From NCBI RefSeq assembly GCF_022869805.1, contig NZ_CP094974.1, positions 248,001 through 312,000 of the forward strand: DNA of 64,000 nt. The letters are read 5' to 3'. This DNA comes from Halosolutus halophilus. GTDB lineage: Archaea; Halobacteriota; Halobacteria; Halobacteriales; Natrialbaceae. The translations under genes and the position numbers were made by a program. The notes under the pieces are model-generated. The model had not been told where the DNA came from. It saw only the letters and a program-made list of their open reading frames with translations, and made no database searches. Below, in pieces: positions 18,254-26,840 of the stretch. Positions within the stretch are counted from its first letter, which is position 1. Each line of letters opens with the position of its first letter.

Positions 18254-20272
18254 ATGTCTGCAGATACCAGCCTGGAAGACGTCGACGAGATCGTCCACGA
18301 ACCCGGCGAGGAGTTCGTCGAGTCCACGAACGTCTACGAGTTCATGCAGGCGTACGACATCGACGACTACGACGAACTCGTCGAGCGCACCACGACGGAG
18401 GTCGAGGGCGTCGAAGAGTCGGGCGTCGACTGGTTCTGGGACGAACTGGTCGACTACCTCGACATCGAGTTCTACGAGGAGTACGACGCGGTCAGAGACG
18501 ACAGCGAGGGACCGCAGTTCACTGACTGGTACCCCGGCGGCGAGCTAAACGTCGCCCACAACGTCCTCGATCGCCACGCCGCCGTCGACGAGGAGCGACG
18601 CAACAAAGTCGCGACCATCTGGGAGGGCGAGGACGGCGACGTTCGCGAGGTAACCTACCACGAACTCCACCGCCAGTCGAACAAGGTCGCCAACGCGCTC
18701 GAAGCGCGCGGGATCGAGACCGGGGACACGGTCGGCCTCTACATGCCGATGGTCCCCGAGGTCGTCTCGATCCTCTACGGCTGTTTCAAGGTCGGCGCGA
18801 TCGCGGTGCCGATCTTCTCCGGCTTCGGCGTCGACGCCGCCGCGACCCGGATCGCGGACGCCGAGTGTTCCGTCCTCCTGACGGGCGACGGCTTCTATCG
18901 GCGCGGCGATCCGGTCTTCCTCAAGTCCGCCGCCGACGAGGCGATCGAGGAGGCCGGCCACGTCGAGCACGCGATCGTCTTCGACAGACTCGGCTCCAGT
19001 GACCCGAAGAGCGAGCACGAGATCCCCTGGAACGACGGTCGTGACGAGTGGTGGATCGATGCCGTCGAGACCCAGGACGACGCGTACGAGACGAAGTCGC
19101 TCGACTCGAGCCAGGAGTCGATGCTCCTGTACTCCTCCGGAACCACGGGCAAACCGAAGGGCATCGTCCACACGCACGCGGGCGTCCAGGTCCAGTGTGC
19201 GAAGGAGGTCTACTTCGGGATGGACCTCAAGCCCGCCGATCGGTTCTTCTGGGTCTCGGACATCGGCTGGATGATGGGTCCGTGGACCCTGATCGGCACG
19301 CACACCTTCGGCGGCACCGTCTTCATGTACGAGGGTGCGCCCGACCACCCCGAACCCGATCGCTTCTGGGAGATGATCGACCGGCACAAGCTGACCCAGT
19401 TCGGCATCTCGCCGACCGCGATCCGCGCCCTCCGGAAACACGGGGACGAGTGGCTTGAGGGCCACGACCTCTCCTCGCTCCGACTGCTCGGATCGACGGG
19501 CGAACCGTGGGATCCCGAATCGTGGCGGTGGTTCTACGAGAACGTCGGCGGTGGCGAGGCCCCGATCATCAACATCTCCGGCGGGACGGAGATCTGCGGC
19601 TGTTTCCTGATGCCGATGCCGACCGAACCACTGAAACCCTGCACGCTCGGCGGCCCCGGCCTCGGGATGGACATCGACATCGTAGACGCCTCGGGTGAAT
19701 CCGTCAAGGAGGACAACGAACGCGGCTTCCTCGTCGCGAGGGACTCCTGTCCGTCGATGACCAAGTCGCTCTGGTCGGGCGACGAGCGCTATCTCGAGGA
19801 GTACTGGTCGTCCTTCGAGGATACGTGGGACCACGGCGACTGGGCCCAGAAGGACGCGGACGGCTTCTGGTTCCTCCACGGTCGCGCCGACGACGCGCTG
19901 AACGTCGCCGGTCGCAAGGTCGGCCCGGCGGAGGTCGAGGGGGCGCTCATCGACCACGAGGCGGTCAACCAGGCCGCGGCGATCGGCGCGCCCGACGACA
20001 CCACCGGAACGGCGGTCGTCACCTACGTCATCCTAGAAGAGGGGGAGACGGAGTCCGACGCGTTACGAGACGAACTGCGCGCGCAGGTCGGCGAGGAACT
20101 CGGCAAGCCGTTCCGCCCGCGAGAGGTGCTGTTCGTCGACGAGTTCCCGAAAACCCAGTCGGGCAAGATCATCCGGCGGGCGATCGAGGCCACCTACACG
20201 GGCGAGGACCTGGGCGACATGAGTAGCATCGAGAATCCGGGCGCGCTCGAGGAACTCGAGGACGCTCGATAG
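18254..20272 (+). CDS. AMP-forming acyl-CoA synthetase (acetyl/propionyl-type)
   Basis: This 672-residue member of the ANL superfamily activates a short carboxylic acid with ATP and CoA. The P-loop-like motif YSSGTTGKPKG is near residue 295, followed by the acyl-site block FWVSDIGWMMGPW and the adenylate motif RLLGSTGEPWDPE. The C-terminal swivel domain has the hinge GRADDALNVAGRKVGPAE and the catalytic Lys in PKTQSGKIIRR. The ATG at 18254 was chosen over a GTG 9 nt upstream. It is co-transcribed with the SDR gene. Acetate or propionate is likely, but the acyl pocket was not modelled. Confidence 0.92.
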   Translation: MSADTSLEDVDEIVHEPGEEFVESTNVYEFMQAYDIDDYDELVERTTTEVEGVEESGVDWFWDELVDYLDIEFYEEYDAVRDDSEGPQFTDWYPGGELNVAHNVLDRHAAVDEERRNKVATIWEGEDGDVREVTYHELHRQSNKVANALEARGIETGDTVGLYMPMVPEVVSILYGCFKVGAIAVPIFSGFGVDAAATRIADAECSVLLTGDGFYRRGDPVFLKSAADEAIEEAGHVEHAIVFDRLGSSDPKSEHEIPWNDGRDEWWIDAVETQDDAYETKSLDSSQESMLLYSSGTTGKPKGIVHTHAGVQVQCAKEVYFGMDLKPADRFFWVSDIGWMMGPWTLIGTHTFGGTVFMYEGAPDHPEPDRFWEMIDRHKLTQFGISPTAIRALRKHGDEWLEGHDLSSLRLLGSTGEPWDPESWRWFYENVGGGEAPIINISGGTEICGCFLMPMPTEPLKPCTLGGPGLGMDIDIVDASGESVKEDNERGFLVARDSCPSMTKSLWSGDERYLEEYWSSFEDTWDHGDWAQKDADGFWFLHGRADDALNVAGRKVGPAEVEGALIDHEAVNQAAAIGAPDDTTGTAVVTYVILEEGETESDALRDELRAQVGEELGKPFRPREVLFVDEFPKTQSGKIIRRAIEATYTGEDLGDMSSIENPGALEELEDAR

Positions 20273-20780
20273 CGGCAGGTTCCCCTGTCGTCGGCCGGTG
20301 TAGCGTCGGCATCGAACTGCGATTCGGCGACCTCGTCCGAATCGTCGGTGAACTCGAACTCGAGGTCCGCATCGGCACACCGGGTTCGGCTTCGATCGAC
20401 ACGCCGCCGTCGATCTCGATCACCGCGTTTCCGCCCGTTTCCCCGGTGAACTGCCGAAACAGTGCGTCGGTACCCGCGCTCGTGAGTTCGGGCACTGCCG
20501 CTCGATCGATCGGCGATCGAGGTCGTGCGAACGCTACGTTACGTCGCTCCACGCGTTCGTCGAACGCCGCGTTCTCGAAGTCACTGCGCGTCGTCGCTCG
20601 TTGCAGTGACGACGGGGATAGCCGTGCGCCGGTCGTGACGGTCACGTCGTTGCCGGTCCGTTCTTCCTGGATCGGTCCGTTCGGGGTCGCCGTCCCGGCG
20701 ACGACCGCCGGGCCGAGCGTGCTCGTACAGAGCAAGACGACCATCGAGACGATCGGTAGTCGTCGGCGTACGCCGATCAC
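20273..20780 (-). pseudogene. Broken gene for a small secreted protein
   Basis: A GTG at 20780 opens a frame with a good signal peptide (VSMVVLLCTSTLGPAVVAG) and a plausible haloarchaeal secreted sequence for about 133 codons, to SIEAEPG near 20380. After that the frame turns into Arg/Ser-rich noise, while the third frame becomes typical acidic coding sequence (ADADLEFEFTDDSDEVAESQ). This indicates a frameshift near 20380. The acidic frame then runs into the 3' end of the convergent synthetase gene with no proper stop, so the end is probably truncated. Its partner is likely the divergent membrane regulator at 20939. Function unknown. Confidence 0.4.
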
Positions 20781-20908
20781 GCCTCGGACGATAACCGGGA
20801 GACGCCGGATCGATAGCGGGATCGATTTCCGCCGAATTGCGCGATTCGATCCCTCTTCTTGCGGACGTTTGCAGCGATTTTCGTCGCGTTGTAGTTCCGT
20901 AGTCAGTA

Positions 20909-20920
20909 CGCTTATACGAT
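20909..20920 (+). promoter_or_regulatory. Promoter of the membrane regulator gene
   Basis: TTATAC (20912-20917) is centred 25 nt before the GTG at 20939, the spacing of a leaderless haloarchaeal transcript. This favours 20939 over the GTG at 20945 as start codon. Confidence 0.45.
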
Positions 20921-20938
20921 CGGTCTCGAAACTTCGGA

Positions 20939-22105
20939 GTGAACGTGAGTACCCTACCCGATCGCGCCGTCGTCGTGGTCTTTGCTGTGATACTCACGCT
21001 CGGGGTCGTTCCCGTCGGGACCGCGATGTCGATCGCCCAGTCTCCCCGGACGGCTGTCGACGATGGACCCTCGATCGCGGCGGCAGATACCCCCGAGGCC
21101 GACACGACGGTGACGCGCATCGCAATCGACGAGGGCGGTACCGCCACCTGGTCAGTAACGATTCGGACACGACTCGCCAACGAGTCGGACGTAGATGACT
21201 ACGAAGCCTTTCAAGAGCGGTTCCGGGCCGATCGGACATCCTACGTCGAGCAGTTCGAGGAGCGAATGACCGGGGTCGTCTCGAGCGCGGCGGCGTCGAC
21301 CGATCGGTCCATGACCCCGACTGACTTTCGGGCCGAGACGTCGATACAGGAGGTGCCCAGGCGGTGGGGCACCGTCACGTACTCGTTCCGGTGGACGAAC
21401 TTCGCCGCGGTCGACGGTGACGCAATCGTCGTCGGCGACGTGTTCGAAGGCGGGCTCTACCTCGACGACGACGATCGGCTACAGATTGTGCCACCGAAAG
21501 GATACGCGCCGACGGCGACGTCGCCGCCACCGGACGAGAGTGATGGTGCGACGGTCGTCTGGGCGGGCCCCGAAAACTTCGCCGATCAGCATCCTACGGT
21601 CCGCTTCGAACCGGCCAACTCGGCGGTCAGCAGCGATAGCAGGGAGACGACCACGTGGACCGAGTTCCCGCTCGTGGCCGCCGGCGTTACCCTGCTCTTC
21701 GTGAGCGTCGCGAGCGTCGTGATCGCCGTTTCCGTCGCGTCGCGACGCGATCCACGCCAACAGATGCGCTCGAACATACCCGTACTGACCGGCACGCCGA
21801 CCGAAAACGCCGCAACCGACCCGGACGACGATACTGGGGTTCCGAGCGACGGCGATGAGCCGGTGGAATCCGAATCGATCGATTCCCCGGCGTCGGTCCC
21901 CGACCTCGCCACCGACGAGGATCAGGTTCGCGCACTTCTCGAGCAAAACGGCGGTCGAATACGCCAGGCCGCGATCGCCGAGGAACTCGAGTGGTCGGCG
22001 TCGAAGACCTCCCGGGTCGTTTCGGGAATGGCCGAGGCAAACGCGGTCGAAAAACTCCGGATCGGCCGCGAAAACGTGATCGAGCTGCGCGAGGAAGGGG
22101 AATAA
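20939..22105 (+). CDS. Membrane-anchored winged-helix regulator (DUF7345/DUF7343 type)
   Basis: A 388-residue one-component sensor. A signal sequence (residues 7-30) leads to an extracytoplasmic beta-rich domain of about 200 residues (TVTRIAIDEGGTATWSVTIR ... VTYSFRWTNF). One transmembrane helix follows at about 245-270 (FPLVAAGVTLLFVSVASVVI), then an acidic linker. A cytoplasmic winged helix occupies about 325-385 (AAIAEELEWSASKTSRVVSG). The architecture implies that a surface event is relayed to DNA. The start is GTG at 20939, supported by a TATA box. The divergent neighbour is a broken secreted-protein gene, possibly its former signal partner. The DUF names are from memory of haloarchaeal families. 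Confidence 0.82.
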   Translation: MNVSTLPDRAVVVVFAVILTLGVVPVGTAMSIAQSPRTAVDDGPSIAAADTPEADTTVTRIAIDEGGTATWSVTIRTRLANESDVDDYEAFQERFRADRTSYVEQFEERMTGVVSSAAASTDRSMTPTDFRAETSIQEVPRRWGTVTYSFRWTNFAAVDGDAIVVGDVFEGGLYLDDDDRLQIVPPKGYAPTATSPPPDESDGATVVWAGPENFADQHPTVRFEPANSAVSSDSRETTTWTEFPLVAAGVTLLFVSVASVVIAVSVASRRDPRQQMRSNIPVLTGTPTENAATDPDDDTGVPSDGDEPVESESIDSPASVPDLATDEDQVRALLEQNGGRIRQAAIAEELEWSASKTSRVVSGMAEANAVEKLRIGRENVIELREEGE

Positions 22106-22318
22106 GGGCCGATTCGGCTCGTCGAGTCAGGGGGATCGCTGTGAGCGACCCGGCACCTCGATTCTGGCGGGCGTGTCGCACGGGCGGTGATCTCCGCTGC
22201 TGCCAGCCGCATCTCGGCCGTCGGTGGCGTCTCGAGCCACCCGGAGGTCGGCGATGAACCGGCAGACCGGTCGTTCGACCGTCCTCCGACGATCGATAAC
22301 TCGTTTCAGTCGCCCGTC

Positions 22319-24544
22319 TCAGACGAATCGAGCCCTCGGATCGAGCACCTGGATCGGATGCACCGCCTCGCGATCGAGGAGGTCCCCGAGCTGGTCTTCA
22401 CAGGAGGTGCCGCTGGCGACGACCAGCCGATCCCGCGTTTCGGGCTCGGTGAACTGCTCGGCGAGCCGATCGCCGACGTCCATACTCAGTTCGTAATACT
22501 CGCGTTTGTAGCCGAAGCTCCCGGCCATGCCGCAGCACTCGACGTCGCTCTCGACGACGTCGTAGCCGAGGTCCTCGAAGACGGCCCTCGTGTACCGATC
22601 GAGTTCGAGGGTTCGCTGCTGGCAGTGGGAGTGGTAGGCGATCGGCGGTCCGTCGGTGCCGGATCGCAGTCCTGCAGCGTCGCACTCGTTTGCGAGCACG
22701 CCGTAGACGTATTCGAGAATCTCGTAACTGTCGTCCCGGAGTCGCTCGAAGGGGCCCGCGGGGAGCAACTTCTCGTACTCGCGGCGGAACATCGCGAGGT
22801 CGCTCGGTTCGATCACGACGACGTCCCGGTCGGCGTCTACGTGCTCGGCGAGCGCGTCGTAGACGCGACTCGCCTGCTCCTCGGCGGTGGCTATCATGCC
22901 CTGTGAAAGCGGCGCGCGCCCGCTCTCGCCGACGTCGGGAATCCGGACGTGGACGTCGAGCGCCTCGAGGACCCGGACGGCCGCCTTGCCGCGATCGACG
23001 TCGACGTAGTTCGTGTACGTGTCGGGATAGAGCACGACCTCGCGATCGGCGTCCGCCGACTCGGTCCGTGACCCCCGGTTGTCGTACCAGTCGCGAAGGG
23101 TCTCGCGCTCGAATTCGGGGAGCGGACGACGACTGTCGATCCCGGCGACGCGTTCCAGGAGCGTTCTGGCGGGGCCGAGACTCGCCAGCCAGTTCGAGAC
23201 GGGTGCGGTCGCACTCCCGAGTTTCGCCAGGGTCTCGTAGTTCCCGAACAGTCGCTTCTGGAGGTCGACGCCGCCGGGTTCGTCGTCGGGAACCAGTTCC
23301 TCGTAGACGAACTCGAACCGGCTCTCGTCGCCGTCGCGGTTGATCCGATCCCGGACGACCGTGTTGAGCCACGGGATGTCGATGTTCACTGGACAGGCGT
23401 TCACGCACCGTGTACAGCCGGTACAGAGGTCGTTGAACTCGGCCGCCGACTCCTGGCCGTGGACGCCCGCCTCCCACCCCGTCGCGATGCCGCCAGTGTA
23501 GGTCTCGCCGCCGAAGGCGTGGCCGCCGACGGACTGGAAGTTCGCACACGAGTTCGCACACGCCGAACAGCGGATGCAGTACAGCGTCTCCCGTAGCTGA
23601 TCGTCCTCGCGCATCGCCATGCGGCCGTTGTCGATCAACACGAGGTGGAACTCCCTGTCGTCGTCCCGGTCCGCGAACGCGACGTCGGGGTCGTCGAAGT
23701 CGACGACGGGCGACTCGACGGGCGGCGTCAGCAACGAGACGTAGGACGTGATGTCCTGGCCCGTCCCCGATCGGCCGATGAGTTCGATGAACGGTGCGAG
23801 GTCCTCGACCGCGGGAACGATCTTCTCGACGCCGGCGACGGCGACGTGCGTGTCCGGGACGACCGCCGACTTCCGGGCGTTGCCCTCGCTCGTCACCAGC
23901 GCGATCGTCCCCGAATCCGCGGTGATGAAGTTCGCACCGGTCATTCCCACGTCGGCGTCGGCGATCAACTCGCCCAGCCGTTCGCGCGCGAACTGCGTGA
24001 GTTCCGCGGCGGTTTCGAGCGGTTCGTCGGGGTCGAACCGCTCGTTGAAGAGGTCGGCGATCTCCTCGCGGGACTTGTGTATCGCCGGTGCAACGATGTG
24101 CGACGGCGACTCCGCTGCAACCTGTAACACCCACTCGCCGAGGTCGGTTTCGACCACGTCGACGCCGTCTCGCTCGAGCGCCTCGTTGATCTCGAGTTCC
24201 TCGCTGGTCATCGACTTCGACTTCACGAGCCGTTCGGCCTCCCGATCGGCGGCGACCTCCCTGATATAGCGGTTAGCGTCGGCCGCGTCGTCGGCGAGGT
24301 AGACCGTCCCGCCGTTTTCCTCGACGGTCTCGGTGACCCGATCGATCAGTTCCGGAAGGCGCTCGATCGCGTCCTCCTTGATCGCCCGCGCCTCGTCTTT
24401 CAGGGCCTCGTAGTCCTCGAGGTCCGCGACCGAGTCGTACCGTCCCTGGTTGAACCCGAGCGTGTTTGCCTCGACGGCGTCCCCCTCGGTCTCGAGCAGC
24501 CGTCGGATCCGATCGGCTTTCGCCCGGCGATCGGTCTCACTCAT
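22319..24544 (-). CDS. LUD/LutB-type iron-sulfur protein fused to a CCG domain
   Basis: This 741-residue protein probably takes part in oxidation of L- or D-lactate. The N-terminal LUD domain covers residues 1-290. The ferredoxin-like centre follows with CIRCSACANSC and CTGCTRCVNACP, two 4Fe-4S motifs, near residues 325 and 385. The C-terminal third is a cysteine-rich CCG domain ending in ECCGMAGSFGYKREY, the type seen in LutA and GlpC. Bacteria encode LutA and LutB separately; here they are one chain. The ATG at 24544 overlaps the lutC-like stop by 8 nt. Next to the broken FAD-dehydrogenase gene, the operon may have lost its main electron donor. Confidence 0.88.
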   Translation of the reverse strand: MSETDRRAKADRIRRLLETEGDAVEANTLGFNQGRYDSVADLEDYEALKDEARAIKEDAIERLPELIDRVTETVEENGGTVYLADDAADANRYIREVAADREAERLVKSKSMTSEELEINEALERDGVDVVETDLGEWVLQVAAESPSHIVAPAIHKSREEIADLFNERFDPDEPLETAAELTQFARERLGELIADADVGMTGANFITADSGTIALVTSEGNARKSAVVPDTHVAVAGVEKIVPAVEDLAPFIELIGRSGTGQDITSYVSLLTPPVESPVVDFDDPDVAFADRDDDREFHLVLIDNGRMAMREDDQLRETLYCIRCSACANSCANFQSVGGHAFGGETYTGGIATGWEAGVHGQESAAEFNDLCTGCTRCVNACPVNIDIPWLNTVVRDRINRDGDESRFEFVYEELVPDDEPGGVDLQKRLFGNYETLAKLGSATAPVSNWLASLGPARTLLERVAGIDSRRPLPEFERETLRDWYDNRGSRTESADADREVVLYPDTYTNYVDVDRGKAAVRVLEALDVHVRIPDVGESGRAPLSQGMIATAEEQASRVYDALAEHVDADRDVVVIEPSDLAMFRREYEKLLPAGPFERLRDDSYEILEYVYGVLANECDAAGLRSGTDGPPIAYHSHCQQRTLELDRYTRAVFEDLGYDVVESDVECCGMAGSFGYKREYYELSMDVGDRLAEQFTEPETRDRLVVASGTSCEDQLGDLLDREAVHPIQVLDPRARFV

Positions 24545-25064
24545 CGCGCTCACCCGACGGTTCGAGGACGACGACGTGGACGTCCTTCGGCCCGTGTGCC
24601 CCCCTCACCAGCGAACCCATGTCGGCGGTCGCACTCGGTCCCGTCGCGATGATTGCACTGCCGCCGTCGCGCAGTTCCGGCCCCAGGCGGGCGATCGCCG
24701 TGGGCATGTTCGCGACGATGTCCGCCTCGCGGAGTACGGCGACGTGCAGGTCGGGAAAGAGGCTTACCTGCTCCGCGCCCGCCGGGGTCGCCGGGAGGAC
24801 GACGCTGCCGTAGTCGGCGATCCCGATCGAGGCGGCCGTGATCCCCGTCACCGCCGAATCGAGGCTTCTCGGCGTCGGTTCGCCGTTCACCCAGTCCGGA
24901 AGGGAGACCGACGAGAACGGGAGCGACGTCCCGACCGCTGGCTCGCGAGCGATTCGCTCTAGGGTCCGATCGAACCCGGCAGGGTCGGTGTACGTGACCG
25001 TGACGTCGAGGTCCGCGAGCGCGGCTTCGAACCGTTCCGGGACGGACCCTGTGTCGACACTCAT
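24537..25064 (-). CDS. LUD-domain protein LutC-like
   Basis: A 175-residue LUD-domain protein, the usual partner of LutB in lactate utilisation. The conserved core ITAASIGIADYGSVVLP and the C-terminal block IIATGPSATADMGSLVRGAH are typical of LutC (YkgG). It begins at ATG 25064 and is translationally coupled to the LutB gene by an 8-nt overlap. Only a short gap separates its start from the divergent dehydrogenase remnant, and an AGTAAAATGG stretch near 25085-25094 could be its TATA region. It has no catalytic motif of its own. Confidence 0.88.
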   Translation of the reverse strand: MSVDTGSVPERFEAALADLDVTVTYTDPAGFDRTLERIAREPAVGTSLPFSSVSLPDWVNGEPTPRSLDSAVTGITAASIGIADYGSVVLPATPAGAEQVSLFPDLHVAVLREADIVANMPTAIARLGPELRDGGSAIIATGPSATADMGSLVRGAHGPKDVHVVVLEPSGERDE

Positions 25065-25070
25065 GGGACG

Positions 25071-26380
25071 ATGCTACGACCGTGCCCATTTTACTGTTCT
25101 GTTCGTTCACGCGCGACACACCGAGTGGATCCGAGCGGTCGGCAGCCGATCGGCGTCGTCTTCCCGCGATCGACCGCCGACGTCGCCGCTGTCGTCGAGT
25201 ACTGTGCGGAACGGGAAATTCCGGTCCTCCCGCGCGGCGGCGGGACGAGCCTCGCGGGTCAGACGGTCAACGAGGCCGTCGTCCTCGATTTCACCGCGTA
25301 CATGGACGGCGTCGTCGACGTCGATCCCGACGCGCGGCGTGCGACCGCCCAGTCGGGGATCTACCTCGGCAGTCTCAACGAGACGCTCGCACCGCACGAC
25401 CTGAAGTTCGCGCCCGACCCCGCCTGGGGTGACAAGAGCGCGCTCGGCGGCGCGATCGGCTCTTCGCGAACTTCGAGACGCTCGCGAAACTCGGGAGCGC
25501 GACCGCACCCGTCTCGAACTGGATGACGAACCTCCCCGGGGCCGGCCTCCTCGCGGAGAAGGCGCTCGGCATCTCCCGGGAACGGGACCTCCCGATGTTC
25601 GAGCGTCGCACCTTCGCGAAACGGGTCGCCGATCGCGACCCCGCCGTACCCGCGGACGAGGCGACTCGCCGCGCAGTGTTGGTGCCGGACGTCTACACTA
25701 ATCACGAATATCCCGCCGCCGGTGAAGCGGCTCTAGACGTGCTCGAAGCCGCCGGCGTCCGCGTCGAAGTCGCCGATCCGCGCGACGTCGGTCGGCCAGC
25801 GTTCTCGAAGGGGATGCTCGATCTGGCCGCCGAAAAGGCACGCGGAACCGTCGACGGACTCGCACCGCTGGTCGAAGACGGCTGGGACGTGGTCCTGATC
25901 GAACCCTCGGACGCGGTCATGCTCCAGTCGGACTACCGCGACCTGCTCTCCGGCCCGGCGGTCGATCGCATCGCCGCCAGCACGTACGGGGTCTGCGAGT
26001 ACCTCGATCGGTTCGACCTGGACGCCGAACTCGCGTTCGACGCGTCCAACGACCACCTCGTCTACCACGGCCACTGCCACCAGAAGGCCCACGCGAAGGA
26101 CCACCACGCCGTCGGCGTCCTCCGGCGTGCCGGCTACGCGGTCGATCCGCTCGATTCGAGTTGCTGTGGCATGGCGGGCAGTTTCGGCTACGAGGCCGAA
26201 CACTACTCGATGAGCGCGGCGATCGGTGCAGTCCTGTACGACCAGGTCGACGACAGCGAGGGTGACCGCGTCGTCGCACCCGGCGCCTCCTGTCGGACGC
26301 AGCTCGGGGATCGACCGGGAGCCATCGGCGATCCGGCGACGCCGATCGAAGTCGTCGCCGAAGCGGTCGACCGATCCTGA
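25071..26380 (+). pseudogene. Remnant of an FAD-linked D-lactate/glycolate dehydrogenase fused to iron-sulfur domains
   Basis: The left part (about 25110-25460) encodes the FAD-binding start of a GlcD-type enzyme (PIGVVFPRSTADVAAVVEYC, then PRGGGTSLAGQTVNE). It stops at SALGGAIG, where the intact family continues for several hundred residues. From about 25462 another frame resumes with the C-terminal CCG region: FETLAKLGSATAPVSNW, HGHCHQKA and SCCGMAGSFGYE, with a stop at 26380. The middle (rest of the FAD domain and the 4Fe-4S domain) is missing and the halves are out of frame. The N-terminal 50 or so residues before PIGVV also look lost. An internal deletion is the simplest reading. The 285-residue right half might still be translated from 25523. 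Confidence 0.8.
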
Positions 26381-26444
26381 GTCGCGCAGAGTGAGTCAGA
26401 AACGAGCGTCGATCGTAAGTACGCGAAACGGGCGTCGATCGGAG

Positions 26445-26840
26445 TTACGCGGGCGAGAACGCCAGCACTCGTTCGCCGGTCGTCTCCGAGACCGAAATCT
26501 CGATCTCGACGGTGAGGCCGGGTTCGATCGCCTCGAGATCGACGCCGACTACCTGCCCGGTGATCCGCACGGGGCCGAAGTTCGCGATCGCCGTGGCGTA
26601 AGGGGCGTCGTCCTCGAAGGCGGGTGTCGGGACGTGCGTGACGGTGAACGTCTCGATCTCGCCCGTCTCGGGGAGCGAAACCGCTTCGAGGTCCGTCGAC
26701 CCGCAGTCGGGACAGACCCGACGCGGCGGCAGCGATCCGTGCTCGTTGGGACACTCGAGGTAGTACGCGTCGTCGTCTTCGACGGCGTCGATCCAGTCGT
26801 CGAACCCCGCGTCCTGCACGCCGGTCTCGCTGTCGCTCAT
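26445..26840 (-). CDS. DUF35 OB-fold/zinc-ribbon acyl-CoA-binding protein
   Basis: A 131-residue protein whose N-terminal zinc ribbon uses C-x13-C-x2-C ligands (LECPNEHG ... VCPDCGS). The OB fold follows from about residue 55 (GEIETFTVTHVPTPAFED). Proteins of this family bind thiolases and channel acyl-CoA, as shown for the archaeal thiolase/HMG-CoA synthase complex. Its start overlaps the stop of the thiolase gene (TAATG), which fits such a complex. The neighbouring thiolase is not obviously the mevalonate enzyme, so the substrate remains open. Confidence 0.88.
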   Translation of the reverse strand: MSDSETGVQDAGFDDWIDAVEDDDAYYLECPNEHGSLPPRRVCPDCGSTDLEAVSLPETGEIETFTVTHVPTPAFEDDAPYATAIANFGPVRITGQVVGVDLEAIEPGLTVEIEISVSETTGERVLAFSPA

